A stretch of 64,000 nt of DNA, taken from Talinum fruticosum (taxonomy: Eukaryota > Streptophyta > Magnoliopsida > Caryophyllales > Talinaceae). This document shows, one piece after another, positions 13,111 through 25,190 of the stretch. Location: NCBI GenBank assembly GCA_021018815.1, contig JAITYX010000009.1, positions 4,838,501 to 4,902,500 of the forward strand, given 5' to 3'. The number at the start of each line of letters is the position of its first letter. The stretch's first letter is position 1. The translations under genes were made by a program, and so were the position numbers. The notes under the pieces are model-generated. The model did not search any database. It saw only the letters and a list, made by a program, of their open reading frames with translations, and had not been told where the DNA came from.

Positions 13111-13339
13111 TGAAACCCAGAAACAAATATGCATGGGCTTGTTTTCCATCACAAGTTGACACATAAGGGAAATTGCACGTTCACTGTTGGGATGTCGCTG
13201 ATTTGGGGTAGAAGAATCCATAATTGAAACATATACGTAAAGAGAGAGAGAGGAACCCAGAAACAAATCTGCGTGGGCCTGTTTTTCGCCACAAGTTGAC
13301 ACATAATAGAAACTGCACGTACACTGTTGAGATGTCGCG
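13026..13339. repeat. Two-unit tandem duplication of about 145-170 bp
   Basis: Units 13,026-13,194 and 13,195-13,339 share gtagaagaatccataattga, ggaacccagaaacaaat (ttgaaacccag in the first unit), cacaagttgacacata and actgttg(g/a)gatgtcgc. The first unit is longer because of its AG microsatellite. Low-complexity reading frames over this block are not genes. Confidence 0.85.
13064..13107. repeat. (AG)n microsatellite
   Basis: An uninterrupted run of about 22 AG units lies inside the first tandem unit; the second unit has a much shorter AG run at the same place, so the two copies differ by slippage. Confidence 0.95.
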
Positions 13340-14420
13340 CCTTGGGGTCAAGTGCCACGTTGGACTCCTAGGTCTGCCCGCCTTTCACTGTGAATACTCT
13401 TAATTTATATTTTTTTAAAAGTTTTTGATGGAGCTACTTTTTTTATCTTGTTGCCACTCAAAGAAGACAGTTTCATATGCTTGAAGTTTGCAAGGTTATT
13501 GTAAAGTCAATATAATGTTGTTTTTTATGATCTCAATATAGTATGATAATTTGGTTACATAACAAAATTTTCAACACAATAACTCCTTTTCAAAGGCAAG
13601 AAAAACTCAACATTAGTTATATACTAATTTTTATAAGCTTATATAGCATATAACTAAAATTAACTTCAAATCATATATAAAAAGAAAATGAAAAAATTTC
13701 ATATAGCTCCTGTTCAGTTAATTTTAACTTACACCTCCTTACAAATTTTTGTAAATAACTTTGCAACTATCTTATCCCTCCATATAACTCCTTAATTACA
13801 ATTTTTTACAACTCCTTATAATTTTCCTTATAACTCGTTATACCTTCTTATAACCTAATCACCCCTTACGAGTTAAATGGAACACGGTCATAGTCTCACA
13901 GACTATCTAATAAGGTAGTTTTATAAATTATATTTTTTTATTCTATTAAAATTTTCTTTTATTTTTTTCTTTCATTAAACCATCTATATTGGCCACAACT
14001 TGTACATTCTACTCTAGATAGTAGACAAATCTAACAACTAAAAAAATGCGTTTGATTATTATGTCCAAATAATTGAGCCCATATAGGTGCATAGTTCCAA
14101 CAATTCATTTACAGGCTTTATCTTTGATTTGTCTGCACCTGATTTGACCAGTAGAGGGATTTTACTAAAATGGCACTTATGTTGCGTCCTTTAAAAAATT
14201 ATTCATTTTTCTGATGGTTGAGCATTTATGGTGTGGATCATCATCAATTTATTATGTAAATGACCTATCACCGCAAATAGTTTTTTTTCTTTTTTTTTCA
14301 AAAGAGACGAAAAATATAAACAAATAAATATGACATGACTAGTGATGAGAGCATGCATAGAGTTACATCTACTCCTCCCTTACTATATGTTTGTCGACGT
14401 CTAAATTAATAAAAAGTTCA
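13340..14420. other. No gene recognised
   Basis: AT-rich, with stops in every frame. At 13,790-13,860 the words aactccttataa and aactcgttata repeat loosely. Nothing else was identified. Confidence 0.4.
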
Positions 14421-14429
14421 CATTTAATT

Positions 14430-14730
14430 AGACCCGACAAAGTGAGCCGACTTGAACTAATGGCCCAAAACCCGAAACGAAACGAACCCGACCCAACACT
14501 TAGCAAGCCTAATTGAGATGACTTGAACCCGGATCGAATTGAAACCGACCCGAATATTTTCACGCCAATGTCTCGTAAGACAAGTTTATTGGACCAAACA
14601 TCAAATGAACCGAACTTAACTCGACCCGAACCCGAACATGAATCGAACCGAAACTCAACCCAATTGTAATGACCCGAACATGACCCCGATTGGAACCGAC
14701 TCAAACCGAATCAACCCAAATGACCCGATT
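14430..14730. repeat. ACCCGA-rich repeat
   Basis: About 300 bp packed with variants of acccgaac, gacccgaa and aaccga. It resembles, in the opposite sense, the CGGGT-rich block at 10,260-10,850. Reading frames over it are low-complexity artefacts. The class of element is unknown. Confidence 0.5.
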
Positions 14731-15990
14731 GCCGAGTCTATACTTATACAAGATGAAAAAACTTCATCAAATTGTCCTCCGATCTTCTCCTTTCGATGAT
14801 GATTATTCTTTTGACTGTCATCATTTGATATTCCCTTATTGGTTGTCTCGCTTCTGCTTTATCCCATGGAGGCTTCCTTCATCACTTTCATTTTGGTGGA
14901 TGTTACATTCCTAAAATCGTTGTTTGTGTCTTATCTTTTGTTCACGATCTTTCCTGAACCAAGAAATAAGGTTAGTAGAATTTGATAGAGACTCAATTAG
15001 CTCTTACTTGCTTCTAGCTACGATTTCTCCTTAGGGCGGTTTCTTCTATGCATCTTGACCACTTTCTTGGTGACCTTCTTCTTCCCCTTTGAAGAAATGC
15101 TATGTTGCTTGGGTTGAGAACGTAAACATGCTTGAGACTTCCTCTTTCTTCTTTCTCAACTTATCTATTTGGATTGATGATTGTACCATAAGCTGTTGAA
15201 AAAGCATTCTCTTCCATGTCGGCTTGCTCCCTCCGAGCACGGGGGAATTTATCATTTCATTCCTATTTCCATAAGGTTGATTCGATGGGCTATTATTTCT
15301 CCTATCTCTAGCGACTCGAATAGTCATGACCTCGAGTTTGCGAGTGCACAAGCAAATCCTATTTTCTTACCATTCATTAGACCTTCATAGTCCCTTCTTG
15401 AAATTTTGATAAAGCACCTCGGTCGATGTTTATTGGAGAGTGTGACCATATCTTCTTTATCCTACCATCTTGGTTTTGATCATGAAGAGAAATACAATCA
15501 TTAGTAGCGAGACTTACTCGCACCGACAACTGGGGACTCCTAGGTTTCTATGTGTTTGATGAGCTTGAATTGTCATTGTTAACTTCCATATCATTCACTG
15601 TTAGGAATGACCATTCTACATTGGTAGATTATCGACACTTGCCATATCGAGGCTTAAGGTTTAGTTGGTTTTCAACCTTATCGAAAAACTTTGAACCTGA
15701 GTTTAACCTTCCCAAGGAAACATCCTTGGAGTTTGTCATTTTACAATCTCTTTGTTAAAGGTGAGAATCATTTGACTAGTTCATGATTTTCACTACTCCT
15801 GTATTGGATATGAAGGGGGTGAAATACCTTCTTTCCCTTATGTTGGACCTCTGTAAAAGGAGAACTTCATTCTCGGAACTTGAGACTTCTCCTCTATCTT
15901 CATAAAGTTTAATAAATTTAAGACCTATTTAATAATAAATTTATTTTTTGGTTCAAAGTTAAGTGTTATTCAAGATTTATTCTTGCATCC
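14731..15990. other. No gene recognised
   Basis: Short frames exist on both strands (for example minus 15,351-15,100, rich in Arg, Asn, Ser and Lys), but none has a motif I can assign. It may be an old retroelement remnant. No promoter or splice structure was visible. Confidence 0.35.
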
Positions 15991-16009
15991 TCTATCATGC
16001 TTAGGTTAG

Positions 16010-16378
16010 TATATACTTTTGACATTATAAGGATCAAATCTTAATGCAAAATCACAATTCTCAATCGCTCTATCATATTCTTTAAGCCTCAACAACATGC
16101 TTGCTAAATTTGAATTGAGAATTACTCCTTGCTCGGACATCAATTCTGCATCTTGGGCATAAATTAGACTCCCACATCAAAATTGCATTAAGAAATTCTT
16201 GGGCCTTAAAAAGAATGTTCCTTGAATCCTTCGGAGAACGAGCCTTCTAGATTGCTTCTCTAGGATACTTCATTTTCTAAAGACTCCGGACTCCTGACAA
16301 CACTTTCATGCAGTTCTCCTTTAAGTTGAAAATCAAACAGATCCTCAATGGCCTCTTCAAATCTAGGATTCATATTCA
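16010..16378 (-). pseudogene. TPR-repeat protein fragment, broken
   Basis: The minus strand begins MNMNPRFEEAIEDLFDFQ, runs to a TAG stop, and after further stops and a frame change continues as LIYAQDAELMSEQGV, then ILNSNLASMLLRLKEYDRAI, then ENCDFALRFDPYNVKSIY. The last two pieces are a tetratricopeptide repeat: the pattern is N-x3-AS-x-LL-x-L-x2-YD-x-AI-x2-C-x2-AL-x2-DP-x-NVK-x-IY, as in plant co-chaperone and peptidyl-prolyl isomerase TPR proteins that dock Hsp90/Hsp70 tails. The reading frame is lost in between and a stop follows the repeat directly, so this is a pseudogene or captured fragment. No intact parent lies in the window, and the exact family was not resolved. Confidence 0.6.
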
Positions 16379-17635
16379 TTATGAGAAGCCAAATTTCAAT
16401 GCTAAATCCTCAATACCGAAGCCCACACAAGATCCAAAACACTAATCTTAAAACAAAAGATACAAAAGTGTAATTGCAATTCCAAACGAACACATTATCT
16501 AATCAAAATAAATCGAGAGTGACCAATATTGATACTGAATCTGGTGGATCAAACAACTTCGTAACACCACAAATTAAAGCAGATAAATCAAACCACTACA
16601 ACTAACTGAGAGTCAAGCACCAAGATCAAACTCTAGAGAAAAAAAAACTAATGGAGAAGAAATCCAAACGGATACATAGATGAACTTCAAATGATGATTT
16701 GCTCAGTTTGGTGAGTTTGAACATTGTTAGCTTGCTCTAGGCCAACACCTCTACAAACTAGCCACCACCATTCTAATCCTAGCAGCTAAATTAGCGATAA
16801 GGATAAAATAGACAAAAAGAGAGAAGACATGGGAGGGGGAGCCGGTGACACCTTAACAGTGCGCATCACCCGCTCCAATGGCCATTGAAAATGGCTTCAC
16901 GGAGCTTTTGGGGGAGGGGTAGTTGGGTAGGTGAAAGAAATTCATTTTTGAGAGAGAGAAAGAGAGAGAGAGATATGCCAACCCTTGTATCACCGCTACT
17001 TGTAATTACTCAAGTTTTTTCCCAACAACCTTTGACTTGAGAGTCACCCCTCTTAACTAACCGCTACTGAGTTCTGAATATCTCCTCTACCCCCGCCTTT
17101 ATCCACTTTGGTTTCCCAGCTGTGTGTATACTTTCATTGACATTGGAAGAAACTGTCTTTTTTGTAAATTATCGACAGAAAATTCTCAATGTTCGATGAC
17201 ACCAATGAGATTTTCTATTAAATTTTGTGTAAATTAGTCCTTAATTCAACTAAGACTTGCATATAAGTTAGGTGAGGTTCCAATCCTAAATTAATTTTCT
17301 TTTACGAGATAAGTCCTCGTCTCAAGGACTGCTCTAGTGGTACATTAATCCTAAAGGAAAGGGAGGAAAATCAATGTTAAATAGGGCTCGGGAAAGCCCA
17401 AAGCTTGCTGCCTTACTTCCCAAATTAATTTGGCAAATAGGGGCCCCCAGATTCAAATCTAAGGGGAGAGGTTGGCTAGCTAATACCATGTAATTGTATA
17501 ATGGAAGGCTAGGCAACCCTAAATCAATTGACAATAGATAAAGTAACTCACAAACTTATAAGCATATACTCGATATTTTTTAGTTATCAATATAGAACGA
17601 TCCCACTTATATTACTCTAATATTTTCTGTTTTAG
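16379..17635. other. No gene recognised; AG-rich tract near 16,950
   Basis: An AG-rich simple tract lies at about 16,950-16,975. The stretch at 17,320-17,530 gives a 66-residue minus frame without any known motif. If the TPR fragment belongs to a larger minus-strand gene its 5' part would be here, but no further exon was recognised. Confidence 0.35.
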
Positions 17636-17870
17636 AAATTTTGGATTAAAATAAATCATACTTTTTGGAATTGGTTGATTATATACTATATTATAAACTT
17701 GAATGTTTATGTAATGTACTTTCGATGTATTTGTGGTTTATAAACTAACGCCAAGTTTGAGGAGTAGTTGACCTGGTAGTGAGTTGATGTGGCAAGCTGA
17801 GCTAAGATTATAAGCTTCTAAGTTAAGTGTGTTAACAGATTTTTCCTTGTCTTAATAGCTATGTGTTTAA
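17636..17870 (+). repeat. Left terminal inverted repeat, MULE-like
   Basis: Words shared with the reverse complement of 26,168-26,393, in order: attttggattaaaataaa, ttataaacttgaat, gtatttgt, gtttat, gatgtggcaag (gcgtggcaag on the right), gagcta and taagtg. Many differences are transitions, as expected of old methylated repeats. Confidence 0.75.
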
Positions 17871-18344
17871 CACTTTGACCCTAGTTGACCTCCCTCGCCC
17901 TTTATCTGATTCACCCCCTTTCTATTTTTCTTTACCTCAGGCAAAAGAGTAAACTATCTCACTTCCACTTATAGCCACCACCATCACTACAAATCTACCC
18001 GACTCCTTCCACCTACACCACCCTTCCTCACTCATCTTCACCGCCTCCACACTTCCCAAAACAACATCACTCTCTCTCTGTCTCTCTGTCTCTCTCTCTC
18101 TCTCCCCTCAGTCAGAGCCACCCTACCCCCACCACCGCCCTTCCTCGTTTACAACCCCCAACGACCACCACCCTCTTCCAAAATTTCAATCATCTATCTT
18201 TCTCTATCTCTTTAATCCATCTTCAAAATTTACCATCAATGATTGAAATTGAAAAACTGAAAACATGACAAGTCAATCAACCAATTTTATTTTGAGTTCG
18301 ACAAAACAATTATGGATATCACCTATAATTCATTGGAGAGAGAA

Positions 18345-18531
18345 CAAAATTGTCGAATATTTCATGTATAAATGGCCATGAGAGAGGGAGCAACAAATCC
18401 GACGAAGCCTCCACTGATGTTGTGTGCTTGCCTTTTGTGCTCCTACGACTCATTTTGTTGACACCTTCACCGAAATTCCAATTATGGGTTGAAGAAGAGT
18501 ACTTTGGTCTTTAAGAAATACTTGGATAAAA
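18345..18531 (+). repeat. 190-bp unit R, first copy
   Basis: From cgaatatttcatgtataaat to aatacttggataaa this matches 25,770-25,948 closely; gcttgccttttgtgctccta and gaagaagagtactttggtct are nearly identical in both. The pair was adjacent before the solo LTR landed at its junction. The unit may be a captured exon but I cannot name it. Confidence 0.8.
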
Positions 18532-19059
18532 TGTTAGTCAGATAATAAATCTGACAAGTAAGACATGTTTCTTCAGTTAAATTATCTGACCTTGTTGAGC
18601 TTTAATGAATTGTACTCAAGACAAATATTCAATAGGTAGATGTATTTCATAAATATCCCCTATATTATCTTCTTGATCCATATTTATCCGATTTTATATT
18701 TGGATATTATTTCCTTATTGGACATTATACTAAATCATTGAATTAAGGAAATATTCTCACTAATTATAATCTTGTAAATCATGGATATATTACAGCATAT
18801 TTTGACATAATTATATTGTGGAAAGAAATCAGTTAGATTATTCAATTTATGGGTTGCAAAAAGTAGAAGTGATAACAATGTATTTTAAGTAATAAATGAA
18901 GGGAGTTAAGGAAGGATAAGCATTTAAAGATATATAAATACTTTAAGAGAAAAGTCAAATTTGAAAAGTATCAATATTCTAGACATCGGTCAAATCATGT
19001 CCAGATTCGGTTAACAAGTCGGACGGAAAAGATCATATCTACAACCATTACAACAAATC

Positions 19060-19560
19060 ACTACTTGTGCCATAGAAGATTTCGTGACACAAGTTTCAAA
19101 TTCTCGTGGCTATGTCATCTTGCTATAGGAATTTCGAAAATGAGCCTCGTGGCACAAGTGATTGTGTCAAGGTTATTTCCACGAAAAGTGACTACTGTGG
19201 CTACGGGAAAAATGGTGGCCATGGAAATACCCGTGGCAAGGTGCTTACTTTAGCCATGAAATACCAGTGGCAAGTCTAATTCTAGGCATGGTAGCGACCC
19301 GTGGCATACTATACGTTATCCCGTGGCAAGTCTTCTTTTAGGTATAGTAGCGACCGTGACATGTTATACATTATCCTGTGGCAAGTTTGCTCCGAGGCAC
19401 GGTAATGACCCGTGGTATACTTGTATGTCATACCCACGAGGGAAATTATAACTAGTTTATTTATAGGCATGAGCAATCATGATAAATTTATTTATAGCCA
19501 TGAGAGTATCTGTGGAATGCTGTTCAGTTCAATCACAAAGGTACACATGACATCGTGGCT
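19060..19560. repeat. Left subterminal repeat array of CACTA-like G
   Basis: Words cgtggcaag, gtggcata, gtggctat and tggcacaag recur in both orientations roughly every 20-50 bp. Inverted pairs could form hairpins. Confidence 0.75.
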
Positions 19561-20904
19561 ATGACAATCTCATAATTCACAAATGAAAATACTAATAGTA
19601 AAACCACTACAAGTATTAAACTACTCGCAGCAAGCAATTGGAATCGATATCTTAATAAATTTAGAGATGTGATATGTGCATTATGTAATAATAAAATATA
19701 TTAATTAATATGTTCAAATATTCAAAATGATCCTTAAATTTGGACATAATGTGAAAATCATGTTCAATCTAAATTCAAATAACAGAAGCCTTTTATAATC
19801 TAAACATTAATAAATCATTCTAAAAGAATAGATATATGTAAGAAAGAAGATGTCCGACTTCAACTTCACAAAATGCTTGACATTATCACTAGTATCCTAC
19901 AAAACACGAACATAAAAATAGCAAAATTAGTATCTTTTAAAAAACTAAAATTGATACAATTTAATAAATCATCAATGAAATGTGAGATTTTTATCAACAT
20001 CAAAGGCTTGTAAGTCAACCCCCGCCGACATTCCATCAGCTTTTTTGTCCTTCTTCCCTCGTATGTCCTTTCTTATTTATTTAAAATATTGACATGACCA
20101 ATTTCATCAATAATAGGTTAAATGCCTTAGAAAGGAATTCGATCACCTCCTAGTCCAAAGTTATGGCTAAAATAGCTTCAATTTCAAATCACTAAAGTAA
20201 TCATTATATTTATAATTTTTTTTCCTTCTCAAAGTCTAATAGAACACGAATGGCTGGACAAGTCATTGAAAGTATAAACAAATACAACTATGGAAGCAAA
20301 CATAGCAATCAACGTATAAAATTACAAACAAGCCAAGTAACATGTCCAAAAATTATACGATTACAAGCACATACCAGTCACTACATCATGCTATCATAAT
20401 CTTGTCAAATTTCAGGTTATATCACCCAAATTCCATAAGAAATAACCAACTTTAGTAAGCAGTTTTCATTTATCTTTGTCCTAAATGAAATCTCAACCAT
20501 TCATATGCATGCGCCAGAGTGTTTGAATTGAGTACTTGAATAAAAGATAAATAGTGCTAAATGTGAATTCAAACTAGAAACACCAAAGAACAAACAATAA
20601 TTTCAATAGAAACAAAAATTGAGTAGCAAAATTGAAAATAATATATTAGACAGAGCATACGAATTAGGAGCACAAACATGAACTTCGCAACAATTAGAGG
20701 CAACGAGGATCGGAAGAGCATTTGAAGCGGAAACATCACTGGTTTCGCAAGGCTGTGACTTAATTAGTAGAGAGTAGTGTAGATATTCTCACACTCAAAT
20801 TGGAGGCAAAATTAGCAAAAGAAGGGTAATTAGACTAGTGCATGTATAACTGTACATGCAGAAGAACAAGAACATTAGAACATTGATGGAGATGAATTAA
20901 AACT

Positions 20905-21070
20905 CAATCGCTCTCTTCCTCTCTCCTCTCTTGCTTTTTCTTCTTCCTCTTGCTCTCTTTATCTCTTGCTCGCTCTTCTTCTCAGTCTCTCCATTTGTAT
21001 ATTTCTCTGACTCTGTCTCTGTCTCTATCCCTCTCTTTAACTCTCTCTCTCTCTCTCCTCCCCTCTTTCT
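20905..21070. repeat. CT-rich simple-sequence tract
   Basis: Imperfect ctctctctc with tctgtctc interruptions. It gives long Leu/Ser-rich frames on the plus strand that are not genes. Confidence 0.85.
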
Positions 21071-22849
21071 TACTGTTGATTTTCCTGTTCTCCCTCAGAT
21101 CTGAATCACCACTGTTGGAGAAAAAGAAAACACTAGGCTCAAGTGTCGTAGAGAAGGCCACATCTCGGAGCAGCAAGGTGGTATGCGGTTCCCCCTTGTT
21201 CGTATCGCTAAGTCCTTGAAGATTGAAAAGTATACCAGATGGGGGAGGGGGAGAGAGAGAGAAAGAAAGAAAGAATGGCTAGCTTTGCTCATCTCGATTG
21301 TCGATTCCTTCGGATCTCGAGAAAAAAAAAATGGTAATGACTTGAAATTTAAATAATTCAGGTATGAGTTCGATCCTTCTTCATTAAGGAATGTTCCCTA
21401 ATTCTTTCTCTTTCTTTCTCTCTCTCTCTCTCCAATGGCAGATCTGGTTCATATTGTTACAGAATGGGTAAGGGAAGACGTGTTTGGGAATTAAGAACCC
21501 AATCAAGAACAAAGCTAATTAACCTCATTGTGTCTCTTAATTCAACACAACTATACACAGTAGTCTTGACCTTTAATGGTTAGGTGAAGAACCTAATCCA
21601 AAATTTTAAAATGTGTCAACCCTTTTCCTCGCCCCCTTTCAAAAAATAGGCTAATAACATCAACATATACTATAATTACAGAACTAACATCAAATGGGAC
21701 ATTTTGGGATATCATCTTTTATTGTTTTTTTTTTGAAAAAAGTAGCAGAACATCTCACCCTTGTAGATCTTTATGCATCAACCTTCTAATCATATTTGGC
21801 AAGAATCATATAATGTGGCTATTGTTGTATCCATAAAGCACATTACATTTGGCAAGAATATTATTCTGTGTACTTCAACAAAGCACATTACATTAGAACC
21901 TAGGAGCAAGCATGGGTAAACTTCAGTTTCTAACCTAATCCATCACAATTTGCAAATGAAACAAAGACTGCAATCTAAGAACAACTAAGTTTCACTTCTA
22001 ACTTAGCCCATCACATGTGGACAGAGACTGTTCCAAAATTAGATAATTAAGACCATATTTATTGCCACCAATTAATTGATACTAGCCACCTACCAAGATG
22101 TTTAGAAAACAAACATAAGCACCTACGACACACGAGTTTGGAGAAACAAATAACACATTGCAATAGAAAGCAAACTGAAAAGGGAAGTAGAATAGATCCC
22201 TAAGATACCCTTACTTCGAAAGAAATATAACTTAAATGATATTTAAGCATATGAGGTATTGAGAAAAATTTACACACTTGAGAAACGTCTGTCATGTGCA
22301 TAAAGCACACCAACTCAACGGGCAGCAAAATACAAGCAAGTAACATTCGAGATTATCAATCACAAGCAAAACATACATTTGTCAGAGGCCTCTCCAGTTG
22401 CCAGATAAAGACTTTAGAGTTACCAGCCAGGAAACAAAATCATGAAAAAAAACCCAAACTTAGCATGAGAGGGTGAGCACTAAATAATCAACAGATGCAA
22501 ATTTGCAATTAATTACCCCTAACAGAGGATGATATTTACTTGTATATTTTCGGAGCAAAAATGATGAATGTTCATATGGCTATAAAAGAATTAAACTCAG
22601 GCTTGAAATCTCAAACAATTTCAATTTGAGAGGAAGCGGGATGGGGGAAACTTACCGGAAACAACCTCAAAGGACTTGAATCGATGATTGCCACTGGTGT
22701 TGTCACTGACCGCTGCTCAAAGTGAGTTCAAGAGAGAGAGATTCTTGGTGAGTGATCCACAAAAACCTAAAAATTCAATTCAGATAGAGAGGGAATGGGG
22801 GAAGAGGGGAGGCAAGGGAAAAAGACCGAAAATAAACTTGCGGCCGTTG

Positions 22850-23160
22850 GAGCTGGAGCTGGCTCATAGCTGCTCCAATCTGAGTGCGCCAAACTTTATG
22901 GGTTGAAGGTGTGAGAGACAGAGAGGGGAGGGTCGATCTTAATTGGTAGGAAAAGCAAAGGAAAGCAATGAATTGAATAAAGGGGAGAGAGAAAGAGGTT
23001 TGCTGGCCACTGGAGCTGTCGATGTCCACCGCTGCTTCAATCTGACTACACTAGACTTATGGGTTGAAGGTGTGATGGGTGGGAGGGGAGGTTCGGCTTG
23101 ACTAGTAGGCAAAGCGAAGGAAAGCAATGAATTGAATGAAGGGGAGAGAGAGAGAGGTTA
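22850..23160. repeat. Imperfect tandem duplication, unit about 165 bp
   Basis: Two consecutive units share gctgctccaatctga (gctgcttcaatctga), atgggttgaaggtgtga, gaggggaggttcg (gaggggagggtcg), gaaagcaatgaattgaat and aaggggagagaga. They lie in the middle of CACTA-like G. Frames over them read in several phases with no known motif. Confidence 0.8.
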
Positions 23161-24423
23161 CAGTTTTCCCTGGTAGCGGTGATGAACGAAGAAGCTAATT
23201 CAACTTTTCACTTTGTAAAAAACTAAGTTTAATTTTTCTCACTACTAATTTTAACTTAGGAGGAGAAATATTAGTAATTAATTTTTCAGTTTTAATTTTT
23301 ATTTTCCTTCCCAAGTTATGAATACTCCCTTCTATTAATAACATTAACCACAAACGTTATAAAAGTAATAACAACCTTCTTTTTTGTTCATTATCTAATG
23401 ATAGTTATTTAATGAAACTCAATGACAAAAAACTATTTAAATTGTTATTTATAACATTTAACAACTAATTTTTAATAAGTCATTAAAATATTGTCGTTAT
23501 AAATCAAACTTCTAGCGAGTGTAACTTAATTTAGTAGAGAGAGTAGGCCCAAGGCGAAAAGAGTGAGTACAAAAGTGATGAACTTCGGAGCATCGTCAAC
23601 GGCCTAGTAGCGAGCACATACACTCACATTAAGTTGAACTTCGCTATAGTTTCATGATTTGAAGGTCGAACCTCTACACCGAGATAGAACAAACCCAAGC
23701 AACAATTGTCGCTGGCGACGAGAACGAGAAGATAGAGGGGGCAACGGGGATGAAAGGCCATCGAAGGGTCAACTTCAAGTCCAGCGACTAGTAGAGAGAG
23801 GCGCCCGGTCAACTAGGATTCTTGGGTAGATTTCATTGTTTGAAAAGGGCGGGGAGAGGAGGGATATAGAGAATTAAGGACACTAGTCTCGAGTGACTAA
23901 ATTGGGGGAATTGAAAAAATTATCTATATGGTGGTATTTTGTTGGGGGAGTATAGGAAATTGAAAAATTAATTTGGCGGTGAAAATTTAATTTATTAGAA
24001 AATCAGTAAAAAAATAAGGTTATAAACTAATTTTTAAAATTAAAATATTGGGTAGTGGTTAAATATTCCTTCAGGTTTCCTTTTTGTACAAGTAATTTTT
24101 GTATAAGTAATTTTTTTTAGTTTTAATCTTTCATGTTCCCACCAAATATTCCTCCACTTTTCTAAGTAATTTTTCCCTTCCTTTTTTCTACCATTTAAAG
24201 AAAGGAAAATTTTACAGTTCTAGTTTTTATTCTTTTCAAGCTATTTTTAAGATCCAAACAGATCCCAAAGTTAAATATTTTATTCCTAAGCTGAATATTT
24301 TCTTTAATCAAAATTCAAAGCTAAATATTATTCTAAATTAGGTGATATATGTTAAAATTATTCAGAATATTATAATAAGCTAAATTTTTATTTTATCTAT
24401 CTTATAAATTTTTTACAATATAA

Positions 24424-24785
24424 AACGTGTTCGAAAATAACATTTGGAGTAGCATTTACCATCTTCACTAAGTCAAAATGAGTCAAATATTAATGTTCGC
24501 TAAGTTATTGTTTCTTCTAATATTTTTAGTATCATTTAGCGTTTTAAGCAGCATTTTTAAAAACTAATAATAGTATCTTTTGTCCTTTCGAAGTACGGTT
24601 TAATATTTTTATGGTTAAAAAAATTACTCTTATAAAATTTTTTTAGAATATTATTGATCCTTCTATGTCAATTTACATTAATGAGTTAACTCAACGACTA
24701 AATTACCAAACACATTTTCTTTGAATGCTCATCTTATCAACTATATGCTAACAACTGAATTACAAATGTTAGTTGTTACTCAAAC
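24424..24785. mobile_element. MITE-like repeat, copy 2
   Basis: Related in order and content to 6,113-6,532: acatttggagtagc, attaatgttcgctaag, tagcgtttta, atttttaaaaa, tatgtcaatttacat and gttaactcaacgactaaatt. It sits inside CACTA-like G close to the right subterminal array, so it adds another nesting level. Confidence 0.45.
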
Positions 24786-24837
24786 AACTTAATCACACTA
24801 TCTAAAGTTTCCATCCTTTTTGAGGTTTGATACATGT

Positions 24838-25190
24838 AATTGTTTGCCACAAGAATTTCTAAGCATGACATATTATTGTCACAAGTAGTATACACTTGTG
24901 GCACAAGTAATTTTTGCCATAGTAATTTATGCTCGTGGCATATTATTACCACGATAGTATCTACTTGTGGCACAAGCAACGTTTTGCCATAGTAATTTAT
25001 ACTCGTGGCCCATTATTGCCACGGGTAGCATTTTTTGTGGCACAAGTACTTTTTGCCATGAATATTTTAGATCGTGACATATTTATTATTTCATATATAA
25101 GCACTTGTACGAGACAAAAAAATTTGTCGTGGCAAGAGAAAAATTTACCATGATTTTTGTTTTTTTGTGGCATAATTCGTGGCACAAGTG
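24838..25190. repeat. Right subterminal repeat array of CACTA-like G
   Basis: The words tttgccatagtaattta, ctcgtggc, attattgccacg and cttgtggcacaagtaa repeat at about 70-80 bp spacing, partly as inverted pairs. Confidence 0.75.

Noticed and set aside
12965..13358. Three overlapping minus-strand frames with LSLSLSLS runs
   Set aside because: They are translations of the AG microsatellite and the surrounding tandem duplication.
17320..17475. Possible tRNA-derived SINE (ctctagtggtac and agattcaaatct look like A and B boxes)
   Set aside because: The two boxes are about 120 bp apart, much more than in tRNA-derived SINEs, and the B box is poor.
20950..21219. Leu/Ser-rich 89-residue frame that could look like a membrane protein
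   Set aside because: It is the translation of a CT-rich simple repeat.
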